Notes: generated by a model not told the origin, from the sequence alone. DNA of 64,000 bases from Malania oleifera (GCF_029873635.1 NC_080419.1:79034931-79098930), one strand, 5' to 3'. Shown: positions 23,566-35,884, counted from the stretch's first letter. Program-made: numbers and translations.

Positions 23566-25537
23566 TGTTGACCTTATAGGTCGCACCCGGTTTTGATAAT
23601 GACAAATATTGATATTTGATGTTTGTTAAGTGTTTGTGCAGGTTCAACTCAAACTTCCTTGATGGCACTTGAAGAAACAAGAAGACCTTGAAGCGTTGTA
23701 ATTTACATTGTAAAATATTAGTAATTTATGTAATAAGGTCTGTAATAGTAATCTAGGATATGGTTTGTATGCCTATCACTTGCACATCAGGCATATAAGA
23801 TATAGTGTGAGCTCAACTTGACCATAGTGACCCCAGGCTCCAACTCTCACACACACATTGCATAAAATATGATTGTGAAATAATTGTGCTAAAATTGACA
23901 ATATCTATGCAAGTTATGAAGGGTTGGGCGACCAAACCTTTGGAGTATAAAACTCCTCAGGCGCCCGAACTTAGACAAAGTCAAATTGTTGACCTGCCCT
24001 TGGGTGACTGAACCATAAATGCATGTATCTTCTTCGGGCGCCCGAACACTTTGAAAGGGACTATTCACCAACTTGGGCAACCAAGGATTACAATTCAAAA
24101 TCAACCTCGGGCGACCGAACATAAGAGTTCGGTTAACCAAACTCAGGATCAGCCACCCGAACCTACGAAAAAATGTTTCTGACTTTTGTTCGGACTGCTG
24201 AGCCAAGATATGGGCGACCAAATCAGCTTAGAACACTTTTTTAACTGTGTCTATTTGGGGCAACTGAACCTCGGTTCAGCCACCCGAACTCCAGCAGGTT
24301 AAAATAAAATAACCAAGGTAAAACAGGGTTATTTCGGGCTAATTGAATTTTAATCTTTTGAGACTTTTTAATAATGCCCATTATGTCCCGAACGGTAATA
24401 ATTTTTTACCTAGCTATAAATATAAGTCCATTTGCTCAATTGAAAATAGGATTAAGAAAAAGCGATTAGCAAAAACTCTCTCTAACTTGAAAATCCTTTC
24501 TTTGTCCAAAAAACTCTCAAACTTGCCTCCTTCGATAAAATATGAGATTGTGAGAGCTCTTCATATGTTATTGTGATTGTCATATCGTGCTAAATTCTCC
24601 CATTTGTATGGTTGTTATGTATATTTCTCTTGGGGAGTTTTAGCCTAGGTTTAACCCACGAATTTCTTCATCGTAAATCTAGCGTGGGATTAAACCAAGG
24701 AAGCTTAGGATATTTTCATTTCATTGCAAGTGTCCAATAGCTTTGCTTTTGGTGCGCAAAGATTTTTTAAACAAGCAAGCAACCTTTTCAAACTAGCTTT
24801 GTGCTTATTTCAATGAAGAAAACTACTTAGAAACTAGTTTGATTATCTGCATAGTATACTTGGAATATTGATGTGTTGTTGAAATATTTTGTTTAGATTC
24901 CAAGTCATTGCTTGTGTTGATTATTCTTGAGCATCATACTGATTGTATTGTGTTGAATACTCTTGAGCTACATATTGACTATACGATGTTGAGTATTGAT
25001 AAGAACAAATCTTGCATCACTGAGCTTACACTATATCCTTGCTTTTGATGTGTATGTGATTGAGCGTATTATTTGGGTACAAATCTGCTTTACGTGAAAG
25101 CACTATTTCATTGTACCATTTGATTGTAAATCTGAGTGATTCTAGGCGTGATCTGAGGGGGCGGTAATCCAGCCCGATAAGGATTGGTGTAAAGGTTGAG
25201 GTCAACCCTATGCTAATTGACCTGGTTTGTATAGGTGCCGCTCCACCCGGTTAAATGAGCAAGTGATAGTGGTAATCCTTGTGCTTGTTAGCTAAGGCGG
25301 GGACGTAGGCAATTGGCCGAATCTCAATAACATTTCTGCATGTCACTTTTACTTTATTGTTCTTCTGGTGCATATGCTGTTAATTAAATTGCTTCATTTA
25401 ATTTCTGATATATTTATATTACTCGCACTAGATTGACCAAAGGGTTGTGAACATACTGCTGTTAGGAGGAATACCTAGGGGTTAAATTTTAAAAATACCA
25501 ATTCACCCCTCCTCTTGGGATCACGGTAAAACTAACA
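23566..25537 (+). mobile_element. solo LTR, sirevirus-like, with perfect TSD AGTTC
   Basis: A 1972-bp TG...CA segment with identical 5-bp target duplication AGTTC (23561-23565 and 25538-25542). Starts TGTTGACCTTATAGGTCGCA and ends GGTAAAACTAACA after the CACCCCTCCTCTTGGGATCA block. TATA box TATAAATATA at 24415-24424. GGGCGACCGAAC-type palindromes at 23918-24295. No internal region: a solo LTR. Confidence 0.9.
23918..24295. repeat. GGGCGACCGAAC-type palindrome array in solo LTR
   Basis: Copies include GGGCGACCAAACC, AGGCGCCCGAACTT, GGGTGACTGAACC, CGGGCGCCCGAACAC, CGGGCGACCGAACAT, GTTCGGTTAACCAAACTC and CAGCCACCCGAACC. The array lies about 120 bp upstream of the TATA box. Confidence 0.85.
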
Positions 25538-26017
25538 AGTTCCCTAAGCCTTGCATAAGAAATATCCTTGAATCCTTGCATTTTTATTCAAACCCGTAGC
25601 AGGTCAGGCAACTAACCTTGATGGTCAGTCGACTGAACTTCCATGTTTAAATATCGCATTTAAGCCATTAGATTTCATTATTGATACTTGCTAGTTTTAA
25701 TTCAATTCTAGGAATATTGTTGTGCTAAGCTTAGAAATTTATTTTTGAAATATTGAAATATCATTTTTCCGCATTTTAACTTAATACCTTTGTGAAAGAA
25801 CTCTTGGGACTTATTTCAGAACAACATCATATACACCTTTTCAAAATCATGGAACATGTGAAATATGACATGCTTTATTGTGTTTATGTTGATTAATTGA
25901 ATTCTTAATTTAAAGTGTCTTGGGTGTGAATGTTTGCTTGTGAGGGTTTAAACAGTAGGACTAGATCACAATCCCCATCTTACATCATCTTGGGGGTGTT
26001 ACCATCTTGCCCTACAT
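25538..26017. other. unassigned stretch with one LTR-like palindrome
   Basis: No gene was recognised. GGTCAGTCGACTGAAC at about 25620-25637 is a palindrome of the kind seen in the LTRs of this window, so this may be a fragment of another LTR. Confidence 0.35.
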
Positions 26018-27384
26018 TACCTATACATGAAGATGGAGATAGACAGAAGCATGTTGATTGTCTGCCTATATGTTGATGATCTGATCGTCACCAACAACAA
26101 TCCAAATATTTTTGCTGCTTTCAAGAGGAGCATGGTTGAAGAATTCGAAATGATGGACATTGGCTAGATGGCTCATTTCCTTGGCATAGAAGTTGTGCAA
26201 AGCAAAAAGGGAATTTTCATCTCCCAGAGGCACTATGCAAAAAGAAATACTAAAGAAATTGGGATGGACAAATGCAACCCTGTGACAACTCCAGTTGAAA
26301 CGAGAATGGAGTTGAGAAAGAATGAGCAAGGAGATGTTGACCCCATATATTTCAAGAGTTTGGTTGGAAGCTTGAGGTGTTTGACATGCACTAAACCAGA
26401 CATACTCTATAGAGTTGGACTTGTTAGCAGACTCCTCACCAATCTCATCTAAATGCAGTGAAGAGGATACTCCGCTATGTCAATGGTACTATCACTGATG
26501 GTATGTTCTATTCATCAAAAGGTGATTGCAAACTTATTGGCTATTCAGATAGCAATTGGGGAAGAGATCTTGATGAAAGAAAAAACATGACTAGATTTAC
26601 ATTCTTCATGAGAGATACAACATTTACATGGTCATCAAAGAAGCAATCCATTATAACGTTGTCATCATTTGAAGCTGAGTATGTTGCTACCAGTTCAGCT
26701 ATTTATCACGGTATATGAATCAGGAATGTACTGAAGTATCTAAGATTTCTTCAAGATAACCCCACAGAAGTCTACATCGACCACCGATCAGCGATTGCAC
26801 TTGTACAGAATCCAGTCTTCCATGAAAAAAGCAAGCATATTGACACTCGGCATCATTTTATCAGGGAACATATCAAGAAAAAAGAAGTGGAGTTGATATC
26901 TTGCAAAACGTATGATCAGATTGCTGACATTTTCACGAAGCCACTCAGGCATGATATTTTTTGTAAGACTGAAGACAATGTTGGGAATGAAAAAGCCAGG
27001 AGAGTTAAATTTAAAGGGGGATGTTGAAAATTAAACTTGATAGTGGCAGTAAAACTTGATGATGGCAGCTACATCAACCCAACCCAATTTGTTGAAAATA
27101 TTGAGCTGCTGCAATTACCTCCACCAAAATCAGCCTACTTGTTTGAATTTAATCCTACCTACCATTCATCCTTGGTTATATATAGATGTGTGTGTGTGTA
27201 ATGTAATATGTGGTGTAGAGAGGAACATTAACCAGTGAGATGAGAGAATTATATTTTGAGAATTTCTCTGTATTTTGTTTCAAATTATTTATTGAAATCA
27301 ATTGAGTGTTTTGTGTGCAATTGTGTGCAATCCTCACTAAGTTCAATTATAAACAGTGATTGAGTGAGTCCCCTCCACCCATCA
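26018..27384 (+). mobile_element. 5'-truncated Copia element: RT end, RNase H and 3' LTR
   Basis: Starts inside RT just before the catalytic block VCLYVDDLIVTNN (about 26060-26100), then FKRSMVEEFEMMD, FLGIEVVQSKKGIFI and SLVGSLRCLT. RNase H follows: GYSDSNWGRDLDERKNMTRF, FTWSSKKQSIITLSSFEAEY and SKHIDTRHHFIREHI. A purine tract (TTAAAGGGGGA) leads into a 363-bp 3' LTR at 27022-27384. It is the same family as the complete Copia copy at 38181-43710 but in the opposite orientation. Several breaks. Confidence 0.85.
27022..27384 (+). repeat. 3' LTR of the truncated Copia element
   Basis: Begins TGTTGAAAATTAAACTTGAT and ends CCCCTCCACCCATCA. Contains a TATATATAGATG core with a TG microsatellite. 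Clearly homologous to the LTRs at 38181-38549 and 43350-43710 (reverse strand). Confidence 0.85.
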
Positions 27385-27589
27385 AAGGCAAGGAGGTTGA
27401 CCAAGTTGTTGAGTTGTTCAACTTGGTCCACGAAGCAATAATTAGCAGAGGGGATCCCAATTGATGCTCTTGGGAACCTTCAAGTCCCCAAGCTTTCTAT
27501 GAGGCTAGTTGTTACAAACTCCTTTAAAAAAAAAAAAAAAAACCCATAACAACCTTCGACTACCCTCCAATCAGATATGTAACTCTTTG
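27385..27589. other. short spacer with A17 run
   Basis: Spacer between the Copia LTR and LINE homology. It contains an A run of about 17 at 27525-27541, possibly the tail of another retroposed piece. No gene seen. Confidence 0.4.
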
Positions 27590-28167
27590 ATTCCCTCAAA
27601 GGTTTTCAATTTTTTTTGGTTGGCTATTAACAATAGAATTATGACAGCCGATAATCTACAAAAAAGAGGATAAAGGATGGCCTCAATGTGCATTTTTGCC
27701 AAGAGGAGAGGGAAGGGGTAGATTATATTTTCCTCAATTGCTATTGTAGTAGGAAGATTTGGAACTTAGCTTGTAAAAACCTACTTAATTATCTGGTCAT
27801 GCCAAAAAAATTGTTCTCAATGTTTTCTTTATGGAGTTTCACAAATCTGAAGGGTTTCCTTAGAAGATTAAAAGTAGCTATTCTCACAGCTATCTATTGG
27901 GTAATATGGAAGGAAAGGAACGACAGAATTTTCAGGGAAAAATATATCGCGACCCAAGTTGTGTACGAAATATGTTTATCAATATGTTTCATTGGTTTAG
28001 GTCTAACTCCCTTTTGTCTAATCTAGTATGGGAGGAGTTCTTTTGTATTTTTCTCGAACTAGGAAGGTGATCTCTTCGTCCTTTTTTATATCCCTCTTTG
28101 GAAGTTTCAAGTTACTTGCTTGGCTCTTCCCTATTAATGAATTTACATTTTTTTTTAAAAAAAATTC
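27590..28167 (+). mobile_element. LINE (L1-type) 3' end with zf-RVT domain and A/T tail
   Basis: The reading contains the C-terminal zf-RVT region of plant L1 LINEs: WLAINNRIMTADNLQKRG, then CQEEREGVDYIFLNCYCSRK IW, and AIYWVIWKERNDRIFREKY. The 3' UTR (from about 28030) reads GGAGGAGTTCTTTTGTATTT and ends in a T-rich then A-rich tail near 28150-28167. It is 5'-truncated and partly broken. The last about 140 bp recur before polygalacturonase copies 2 and 3 (28722 and 32730), so the LINE was in place before the gene triplicated. Confidence 0.8.
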
Positions 28168-28251
28168 CCTCCACATCATGCGTGCTCATCGGTTCTGCAC
28201 CCACCTCCTCTCCAACCTAGCAACTACGTATTAACCCATGGACAACCTATT

Positions 28252-28289
<38 letters not shown>

Positions 28290-28307
28290 TTTCTTTCTCT
28301 CCCTCCC

Positions 28308-28440
28308 ATGGAGAACCGACTGGTCATCATTCGGCTAGTCCTCAGTTTTTATTATATGGCTTCATCCTGCGCCTACTGGGGAATAGTATCAGACTACTAC
28401 TCACCAAGAAGAATATTGTTGCAAGAAGCTACGCTAGCAA
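28308..28440 (+). pseudogene. polygalacturonase copy 1, exon 1 fragment
   Basis: Only the start of exon 1 survives: [20 protein letters not shown] followed by [20 protein letters not shown]. At about 28440 it is joined directly to the 3' flank of the unit (AAAAAAGAACTATAAAATAA, matching 32455 onward). The remaining exon 1 and exons 2-9 were removed by one deletion of about 3.3-3.4 kb. The join lies in an A-rich stretch shared by both sides. It retains a signal-peptide-like N-terminus but no catalytic motif, so it cannot make an enzyme. Confidence 0.9.
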
Positions 28441-28958
28441 AAAAAAGAACTATAAAATAATTATAATTAGATTTTATGTTGTTCTAAAATTCTAATTTTT
28501 ATGAACTTTAAATGAAATAGTTCTTTTCTCATAATGTTACATTATAGATGAGTAAAAATCATTATTAATTTTTGATGGGTTTGAGTAAAAAACATAAAGT
28601 TTTTTATTTTTCTTTCAAAATGAGTAAACTAAGGTACAAGAGAGAATAAGAGAGAATAAATATTTTGGACACTTAGAAAATCAATAACAATCACTTCTTT
28701 AACGTTCTTTGGGCTTAAAAAGGGAGGAGTTCTCTTGTATTTTTCCCGAACTAGGAAGGTGATCTCTAGGCCCTTTTTTGTATCCCTCTTTGGAAGTTTT
28801 CAAGCAACTTACTTGGCTCTTTCCTATCAATGAATTTACTTTTTTTAAAAAGAAAAAAGAAAAAAAGAATCCCCTCCACATCATGCTTGCTCATCGGTTC
28901 TGCACCCACCTCCTCTCCTTCCTAGCAAATAGGTACTTACCCATGGACAACCTACTGC

Positions 28959-29001
<43 letters not shown>

Positions 29002-29020
29002 ATTTCTTTCTCTCCCTCCC

Positions 29021-29383
29021 ATGGAGAACCGGCTGGTCATCATCTTGCTAGTCCTCAGTTTTTATTATATGGCTTCATCTTGTGCCTGCTGGGGGAATAG
29101 TATCAGACTACTACTCACCAAGAAGAACATTGCTATAGGAAGTTGCACTAGCAAACATTAATGGAGTTTTTAACGTTGTTGATTTCAATGCAATTGGGAA
29201 TGACTTTTCTGATGATTCCCAAGTGAACCTGTTTCTTCCTTTTTCATTTTTCCACTGTTCTTGTTTCGTTTAACTTTTCTATTTTTAACATATTCATTTT
29301 TATTAATTAATTGGTTTCCCATTATGTAAACCTTTTTATTTATAGCTAATCTCTATATAAGATTATTCTACTTCCTTCTTATT

Positions 29384-29430
<47 letters not shown>

Positions 29431-29598
29431 GTAGGCTTTTCTGGTGGTATGGGGGGCTGCATGTGGGTCTACGGAGGGCACCCTGACCATTGTCATACCT
29501 ACCGAAAAGACTTTCCTCTTGAACCCTGTCACCTTCCAGGGGCCATACAAATTCAACACTTTTCTTTTGCAGGTAGAATTCAAAATCTCGCCAGAAAA

Positions 29599-29638
<40 letters not shown>

Positions 29639-30490
29639 GTTATTATTGTCTAATTTTTTATTAAATAGAGTAATGTCAAGTTTAGAATTTAGTTTAGAAT
29701 TTGTTTTAACTTAATTTGAAATATGGAATACAAGCAATATATTGACTTTCGTACTATTAAATTCATGTAAATTCTTACCCACACTCCCGAATAAGAGAAA
29801 TTGTTAGATATCTCTGATCAAATAGGATTTTGTAATGTGCATTATATCTTAACTAAATTAGATAATTTTTTTTACATGTAACCATATTAAATCCGGTGTA
29901 TACTCTTGGTGTATCTAATACACCAGTGTACGAAATATTTTCTCTTAGAAAGTTTTATATTTTCATTTATTAAAAGTATGTCCTTGTATAATTAACTCCT
30001 TTCGACCTCTATATACATTGTTAGTTATACTCAGGAATATGCAATTATAAATATTGTTATTTTTGAGATATGATCTGATAACCATTTTCGCACATTACTA
30101 ATCCACCAAAATAACAGTTTCTTCCAGCAACACAGTCCTTTCGGTGCTTTTTTTCACACATTACACATATACGCGCCTTAACTTTTTCTCTCTTTTGCCT
30201 CATCCTTTTCACTCTCGGCTTGTTTTATCATCTCATATGCACATTGATGAAGTAGGTTTTCGGGAATATTGTTGCTCCAAGTTTAGTAAATACTTGGGAA
30301 GGCCTTGACAAGGGTAGCTGGATTTTATTCACGAGCATAAATGGTCTCACCATTGATGGAGGTCGGGACAAGTTAGTGGCCAAGGTGCCACTTGGTGGGT
30401 TAATTGCAATGTATACATCTATATGTATATATGAAAAAATCTCTCTCTCTCTCTCTAATGTGTTCACCATGTACTCCATTTCTTTTATGT

Positions 30491-30532
<42 letters not shown>

Positions 30533-32120
30533 ACATAAGTTTTATGTATGTGTGTGTATGCATGTGTGTATGTTAATTATCTACTTTTTAAAAAAGTTTT
30601 TTTTTTTGTTCTTGTGATTGATTATGGATCTAATCAAATACCATCATTAATTTTTTTCAGAGCCAAAAGAGTGAACGACCAGTGTTACGTAAGATTCAAT
30701 CTTATATGATATTAGAATCCTTTTATCACATGCATGATTAGTAGGTTCATTATTTGAATGTATATACTTATGTAGTCACAGCACATACATGTGTAGTTCA
30801 TTCAAGGTAAGAGGAATGAAGCTTGTGGTCAGTGCAAAAGGGCATATTGGTGTGTCAAATTGTAATGATGGTGACCTTAGCAGTGTTGTAATCGTTACTA
30901 CCGATGATAGTCCCAACACTGACGGCATAGACATTTCCCATTCAATTCGCATTCATATTAATGACTCCGCCTTTAGCACTGGTAATTAATTTTTTTAAAT
31001 TTGATTAATTGATTAAAAGTTCTATCCTTAATTACGCTTAAGTTCTCTATTTAATTAATAAATTAACATATGTTTATGCACGTAGGTGATGATTGTATTG
31101 CCATCACTGGAGGGTGTTCTTCAATCAACGTTACTAATGTTCTCTGTGGACAAGGGCATGGCATAAGGTTGATTTAATTGTCACCCATTAATACATTTTT
31201 ACCGCATAATTTAACTTTTTGTAATCTTATTTTTTCAAATATAAATATATATATATATATTTATATTTATATATGAATTTATAGTGTGGGAAACTTTGGT
31301 GAGAATAGATCTTATGATATAGTAGAAAAGGTGAATGTGCAAAATTGCTTCTAAAATGGAACTAAAAATGGTGTAAGAATCAAGACATTGGCGGGTAACT
31401 ATATCCCAAAAAAATAAAAAAATTAATATAAAAAATTAATATTTTCCAAGATATATTCATATTTAATTACATTTATTCCTATTATCTTTTATTTTTCTAT
31501 AGGATGGATCATGATATGCCTGAAAAATCATTTTTAAGAATTTCACTCTCAACGTTGTTGAAAGTCCTATTCTTATCAACCAATGTTATTGCCCTATGAA
31601 GCCCTGCAATAATGAGGTAAAAATTAAAAAAAAAAACATTTTATTATATATATATATATGGCATGTGTACATATTTATTAATGCTTGATTAGTGTGAGCA
31701 CTTATATATTTTGAGTGTCCAATTCTAGGTCGTATCCATGGTAGACGTAGAATTAGACCTCATATGTTTGCATGTCCTTTTATGGGGTCTGTTCTTTTGT
31801 CTAAGTAGGAGAAGAGTTGGGACACAAAGCTAAGAAGTTGATTAGTTTACTTAATATGTGGAAACATGAATATATAAATGCAGAGCTCAACTGTGGAAGT
31901 GAGCGTTGTGACGTTCTCCATGGCGAAAGGATCCTCAACCAGTGACAACGTCATTAGCTTGAGTTGTAGTGAGACAGCAGGATGCAAGAACATCGTAGTT
32001 GATCAAGTCAACATTACATCTTCCATTCCATCGAAAATGGTTTCAGCCACATGTTCCAATGCTCAGGGAAAATCTGTCAATGTTTTGCCTACTATTCCCT
32101 GTTTATTAGAAGAAACCTAG
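29021..32120 (+). pseudogene. polygalacturonase copy 2, full-length pseudogene
   Basis: All nine exons are present in the same positions as in copy 3: 29021-29222, 29435-29572, 30256-30410, 30661-30684, 30776-30981, 31086-31167, 31285-31394, 31503-31616 and 31884-32120. It is broken in several independent ways: an extra G in exon 1 (GCTGGGGG against GCTGGGG), 4 bp lost in exon 3, the exon-4 donor changed from GT to TT, 2 bp lost at the start of exon 5, and an in-frame stop in exon 7. The GH28 motifs SPNTDGID and GDDCIAI remain readable, whereas the third motif reads GQGHGI instead of GPGHGI. The last exon is still open. Copy 2 was probably once functional and decayed after duplication. Confidence 0.9.
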
Positions 32121-32729
32121 TGTTGCATGCATGCATGCTCCACTAATTATGAGTGTAATGAAAATACTAGTTGTTTGCTTACTAATTACGTACACATTGA
32201 TTTAACTTTCAGCTCCGCTAACAAAAATTACTAGATTTTTTTTTTCCACATCTATACTATAACATGGGTTAAAGTAATAAAAACCCCCAATTTTTATTAC
32301 ACTAGCAAATCACTCGCCTAATGTTGACTCCATGTAAAAAGACCTAAGTTTTTATATGTTGCAATTAACTCCACTAACTTCTATTTCATAAAAAAAATTA
32401 GAAAATACATGAAGCTAATTTATAATTATATCTAGCCACTATTAATTTTTCACAAAAAAGACTATAAAATAATTATAATTAGATTTTATGTTGTTCTAAA
32501 ATTCTAATTTTTATCAACTTTAAATGAAATTGTTCTTTTCTCGTTACATTATAGATGAGTAAAAATCATTATTAATTTTTGATGGGCTTTGAGTAAAAAA
32601 CATAAAGTTTTTTATGTTTCTTTCAAAATGAGTAAATTAAGGCACAAGAGAGAATAAGAGAGAATAAAGATTTTGGACACTTGGAAAATCAATAACAATC
32701 ACTTCTTTAATGTTCTTTGGGCTTAAAAG

Positions 32730-32994
32730 GGGAGGAGTTCTCTAGTATTTTTCCCGAACTAGGAAGGTGATCTCTTCGCCCTTTTTTGTATTCCTCTTTG
32801 GAAGTTTCAAGCTACTTGCTTGGCACTTCCCTACAAATGAATTTACCTTTTGAAAAAAAAATCCCCTCCACATCATGCGCGTGCTCATCAGTTCTGTACC
32901 CACCTCCTCTCCTACCTAGCAACTAGGTACTTACCCATGGACAACCTATTGCTTCCTCTCTCTCTCTCTCTCTTCGTTTCTTTCTCTCCCTCCT
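32730..32994 (+). promoter_or_regulatory. LINE-derived upstream region and CT-rich leader of polygalacturonase copy 3
   Basis: Between the duplication joint and the start codon lie about 130 bp of LINE 3' UTR, an A run (32852-32862) and about 130 bp of leader with a short CT repeat (32957-32975). Two upstream ATGs (about 32875 and 32937) lie out of frame with the main start. No clear TATA box was seen within the unit, so promoter elements may lie in the 3' flank of copy 2, or the leader may be transcribed from there. Confidence 0.5.
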
Positions 32995-33540
32995 ATGGAG
33001 AACCGGTTGGTCATCATCCTGCTAGTCCTTAGTTTTTATTATATGGCTTCATCCTGCACCTGCTGGGGAATAGTATCAGACTACTACTCACCAAGAAGAA
33101 TATTGCTGCAGGAAGCTGTGCCGGCAAACATTAATGGAGTTTTTAATGTTGTTGATTTCGGTGCAACTGGGAATGGCTTCTTTGATGATTCCCAAGTAAA
33201 CCTCTTTCTTCCTTTTTCATTTTTTCCCCATTCTTGTTTGGCTTTTCTATTTTTAACATATTCATTTTTATTAATTAATTGGTTTCCCATTATGTAAACC
33301 TTTTTATTTATAGGTAATCTCTATATAAGATTATTCTACTTCGTTCTTATTAATTCTCTCTCTCTCTCTCTCTGATGTAGGCTTTTCTGGAGGCATGGGG
33401 AGCTGCATGCGGGTCTACGGAGGGCACCCCAACCGTTGTCATACCTACCGGAAAGACTTTCCTCTTGAACCCTATCACCTTCCATGGGCCATGCAAATCC
33501 AACACTCTTCTTGTACAGGTAGAAATCAAAATCTCCCCAT

Positions 33541-33577
<37 letters not shown>

Positions 33578-35884
33578 TTATTACTGTCTAATTTTTTATT
33601 AAATAGAGCAATGTCAAGTTTAGAGTTTAGTTTTGAATTTGTTTTAGTTTAATTTGAAATATGGAATACAAGCAATATAGTGACTTTCATACTATTAAAT
33701 TCATGTATATTCTTGCCTACACTGAGAGAAATTATTAGATATATCAGATCTAATAGGATTTTGTAATGTGCATTATATCTTAGCGAAATTAGATAATTTT
33801 TTTACGTGTAACCATATTAGATACGGTGTATACTCTTGGTGCACCTAATACACCCAGTGCACGAAATATTTTCTCTCAGAAAGTTTTAAATTTTCATTTA
33901 TTAAAAGTATGTCCTTGTATAATTGACTCCCTTCCACCTCCGTATATATTGTTAGTTATACTCAGGAATATACGCGCCTTATTATTTTCTCTCTTTTTCC
34001 TCATCCTTTTTTCTCTCTTCTTGTTTGATCATCTTGTATGCATGTTGATGAAGCAGGTTTTTGGGAATATTGTTGCTCCCACTTCAGTAAATACTTGGGA
34101 AGGCCTGGACAAGGGTAGCTGGATTTTATTCACGAGCGTAAATGGTCTCATCATTGATGGAGGTGGCACAGGACAAGTAAATGGCCAAGGTGCAGCTTGG
34201 TGGGATAATTGCAATGTATATATATATATATATATATAAAATAAAATCTCTCTCTCTCTCTCTCTCTCACATATGTTCACCATGTGCTCCGTTTCTTTTA
34301 TATCTTTAATATATATATGTATGTGCATATACGTTTTATGTAGGTTTGTGTATGCATGTGTGTAAGTTAATTATCAACTTTGCTTTTAAAATTTGTTTTT
34401 TTGTTCTTGCGATTAATTATGGATCTAATCAAATACCATCATTAATTTTTTTCAGAGCCAAAACTGTGAACGACCAGTGGTACGTAAGATTCAATCTTAT
34501 ATGGAATTAGAATCCTTATTTCACATGCATGATTAATAGGTTCATTATTTGAATGTATATATTTATGCAGTCACTGCGCATACATATGTGTAATTCATTC
34601 AAGGTAAGAGGAATGAAGCTTGTTGACAGTGCAAAAGGGCATATTGGTGTGTCAAATTGTAATGATGGTGACCTTAGCAGCGTTGTCATTGTTGCTCCCG
34701 ATGATAGTCCTAACACTGACGGCATAGACATTTCCTCTTCAATTCGCATTCGTATTAATGACAGCACCTTTAGCACTGGTAATTAATTTTTTTTTAATTT
34801 GATTAATAGATTAAAATTTGTATCCTTAATTACGCTTAAGTTCTCTATTTAATAAATTAATTAATATATGTTTATGCACGTAGGTGATGATTGTATTGCC
34901 ATCAATGGAGGGTGTTCTTTCATCAACATTACTAATGTTCTTTGTGGACCAGGGCATGGCATAAGGTTGATTTAATTGTCACCCATTAATACATTTTTAC
35001 CGCATTATTTAATTTTTTGTAATCTCATTTTTTCACATATATATTTATATATGCATTTATAGTGTGGGAAGCTTGGGTGAAAATGGATCTTATGATACAG
35101 TAGAAGAGGTGAATGTGCAAAATTGCTTCTTTAATGCAACTCAAAATGGTGTAAGAATCAAGACATGGCAGGTAACTATATCCCAAAAAAAAAAAAAAAA
35201 AAAAAAAATAAAAATTTAATATTTTCCAAGATATATTCATATTTAATTACATTTATTCCTATTATTTTTTTTTTCTATAGGGTGGATCGGGATATGCACG
35301 AAAAATCAATTTTCAGAATATCACACTCAACATTGTCGAAAATCCTATTGTTATCAACCAATATTATTGCCCTATGAAGCCCTGCAATAATGAGGTAAAA
35401 TTTTTTAAAAAAAAAACGTTTGATTAGCGTGTACATATTTTTTAATGCTTGATTAGTGTGAGCACTTATATATTTTGAGTGTCCAATTCTAGGTCTTATC
35501 CATGGTAGACACAAAATTAGACCCCATATGTTTGCATGTCCATTTATGGGGTCTGTTCTTTTGTCTACGAAGGAGAGGACTTGGGACGCAAAGCTGAGAA
35601 GTTTATTAGTTTACTTAATATGTGGAAGCATGAATATATAAATGCAGAGCTCAACTGTTGAAGTGAGCGATGTGACGTTCTCCATGGTGAAAGGATCCTC
35701 AACCAGTGACAACGTCATTAGCTTGAGTTGTAGTGAGACAGCAGGATGCAAGAACATCGTACTTGATCAAATCAACATTACATCTTCCATTCCATCGAAA
35801 ATGGTTTCAGCCACATGTTCCAATGCTCACGGAAGATCTATCAATGTTTTTCCTACTATTCCTTGTTTATTAGAAGAAACCTAG
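32995..35884 (+). CDS. polygalacturonase (GH28), copy 3, intact, 9 exons
   Basis: Predicted exons: 32995-33195, 33381-33518, 34057-34215, 34456-34479, 34571-34778, 34884-34965, 35063-35171, 35281-35394 and 35648-35884. Phases agree, and every intron is GT-AG. The product is 423 aa, normal for plant polygalacturonases, which hydrolyse alpha-1,4-galacturonan in wall pectin. An N-terminal hydrophobic stretch ([18 protein letters not shown]) looks like a signal peptide, so the enzyme should be secreted to the wall. All four GH28 motifs are present: [30 protein letters not shown] and RIKTW, supplying the catalytic Asp residues and conserved His and Arg/Lys. Cysteines near the C-terminus match the family. 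The start was chosen at MENRL because it leads into the signal peptide; an upstream ATG (32937) is out of frame. Exon 4 is a 24-bp microexon. Expression and substrate preference are not shown by the sequence. Confidence 0.92.
33540..33574. repeat. (GA)n microsatellite in intron 2 of polygalacturonase copy 3
   Basis: About 17 GA units; a matching GA run is in the same intron of copy 2 (about 29603-29635). CT runs precede exon 2 in both copies. These runs create spurious ERERER/SLSLSL reading frames. Confidence 0.9.
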
